A stretch of 64,000 nucleotides of DNA. Source: PALSA-610 sp038213435. Lineage in GTDB: Bacteria; Actinomycetota; Acidimicrobiia; IMCC26256; PALSA-610. The notes under the pieces are model-generated. The model ran no database searches, was not told where the DNA came from, and was given only the letters and a program-made list of their open reading frames with translations. Of this stretch, positions 63,353-64,000 are shown piece by piece (the first letter of the stretch is position 1; each line of letters opens with the position of its first letter). The stretch spans positions 22,819 to 86,818 of the forward strand of contig JBBQTI010000011.1 of assembly GCA_038213435.1 (NCBI GenBank). The letters run 5' to 3'. The position numbers were made by a program, and so were the translations under genes.

Positions 63353-64000
63353 TCAGACCTGAACCGAGTGACCTTCCCGCCACGTGCGAAGGACCAGATA
63401 GTGACCCTTGAGCGCGGCGTGATCCCACACGCCGAAGCCGATCAGCGTGCCCTCGTGACCGGAGCTCGCGGGGAGCTGCTTGACCCGCCGCAACCCGTCG
63501 GCGACGCCGGCGCGGGTCAGATGCTCCGCGGCTGCGATGCCCTCGCCGAGCAGGCGGCCGATGTCGTACGCCGCGCAACCGATCGGACCGCCGGCCGCGT
63601 GTGGGAACCGTTCTTGTAGGCGGGCCCGGCTGCGGTTGTCGTCGGCGATGGTGTCGATGTACTCCCATCCCGCGTAACCGTCGCGCCAGTCGGGGCGCGC
63701 GTAGCCGAACATGAGCGCGGAGTTGGCGAGCACCGGCACGTCCCACGCGATCTCGGCGAGCGCGAGTGAGACGGCGCGCGACGAGACGCCGAGACCGAAG
63801 TACACGAGCGCGTCGGGCCGGCCTTCGCGCAACCGGGCGATGACCTCGACGAGGTTCTCGGTGAGCGGCGACATCGTCGCGTTGCCCGTGACCTCGAGCC
63901 CGAGCCGGCCGCGCGCCCCTTCGAACGCCTCCGCGTAGCGCCGACCGACCGGCGACTGGTCGGAGATCACGGCCGCGCTGCGCAACCCGCGATCGGCCAT
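63353..64000 (-). CDS. Periplasmic amino-acid-type ABC binding protein (partial)
   Basis: The C-terminal 215 residues of a Leu/Ile/Val-type periplasmic-binding protein (Peripla_BP_6): SAAVISDQSPVGRRYAEAF, EVIARLREGRPDALVYFGLG, and AAYDIGRLLGEGIAAAEHL follow the family order. The N-terminus lies beyond the right edge, so signal peptide and start are not visible. It probably delivers amino acids or other small solutes to an ABC importer outside the window. Confidence 0.85.
   Translation of the reverse strand: MADRGLRSAAVISDQSPVGRRYAEAFEGARGRLGLEVTGNATMSPLTENLVEVIARLREGRPDALVYFGLGVSSRAVSLALAEIAWDVPVLANSALMFGYARPDWRDGYAGWEYIDTIADDNRSRARLQERFPHAAGGPIGCAAYDIGRLLGEGIAAAEHLTRAGVADGLRRVKQLPASSGHEGTLIGFGVWDHAALKGHYLVLRTWREGHSVQV

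Noticed and set aside
1..64000. tRNA, rRNA, CRISPR arrays, insertion sequences, prophage
   Set aside because: I looked for their usual signs by eye on both strands and saw none; a covariance search was not possible.

Overview
The window is GC-rich, densely packed chromosomal DNA from an actinobacterium, most likely a member of the Acidimicrobiia. Pointers are the secreted protein with repeated G-Y-W...F-G-x-A-R-F-x-G units, an F420-type LLM oxidoreductase, a DinB-fold mycothiol-type enzyme, a TetR regulator resembling KstR, many GTG starts and short gene overlaps. I see no rRNA, tRNA, CRISPR, integrase, transposase or phage gene, so this looks like ordinary chromosome rich in lipid catabolism. 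About 66 genes are supported. The lineage is an inference from gene content.

Layout. 1-2648: partial MBL-fold hydrolase, KstR-like regulator with a KstR-type palindrome in front of it, and a FadD19-like acyl-CoA synthetase. 2725-4215: secreted repeat protein. 4242-8723: TPP riboswitch followed by a tightly overlapped thiamine operon (thiN-thiB-thiP-thiQ). 8751-11966: DNA glycosylase, Thr-rich surface protein, GT87-like membrane protein and a nucleosidase. 12025-19758: divergent lipid/steroid-type cluster with an AMACR-like racemase and three tandem amidohydrolase-fold paralogues on the minus strand, and an Ltp2-like aldolase, DUF35 partner and two-domain CoA transferase on the plus strand. 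19785-27637: MFS exporter, DinB-fold protein, HDAC-like deacetylase, thiamine-binding protein, PPTase, a frameshifted alkB, menC, HU and an SpoU methylase. 27612-36090: ABC-F ATPase, pentapeptide protein and glutamate synthase gltBD. 36238-45330: two acyl-CoA dehydrogenases, an Aat-ArsC fusion, poly-gamma-glutamate hydrolase, phosphatase, thioesterase, LLM oxidoreductase and a YceH-aldehyde dehydrogenase fusion. 45470-55472: RodZ-like HTH membrane protein, esterase, crotonase, PhyH, gamma-carbonic anhydrase, VIT-family protein, thiolase, KARI-like protein, SDR, TIM-barrel isomerase and an ABM protein. 55620-64000: hydrolase-cyclase, flavoprotein, SDR, NHEJ pair (LigD-Pol and Ku), STAS/anti-sigma switch, small CxxC protein and a partial amino-acid-type binding protein.

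How it fits together. KstR-like control, FadD19-like activation, an AMACR-like epimerase, acyl-CoA dehydrogenases, crotonase, thiolase and the Ltp2/DUF35 aldolase pair are the parts expected for breakdown of branched or steroid-like acyl-CoA side chains. The three amidohydrolase-fold proteins inside this cluster have lost the usual metal ligands and are the best candidate for undescribed chemistry. Other points for a second look are the two gene fusions (Aat-ArsC, YceH-ALDH), a KARI-like enzyme that seems to lack a conserved His, the alkB frameshift and a 17-codon coupled ORF in the sigma-regulator operon.
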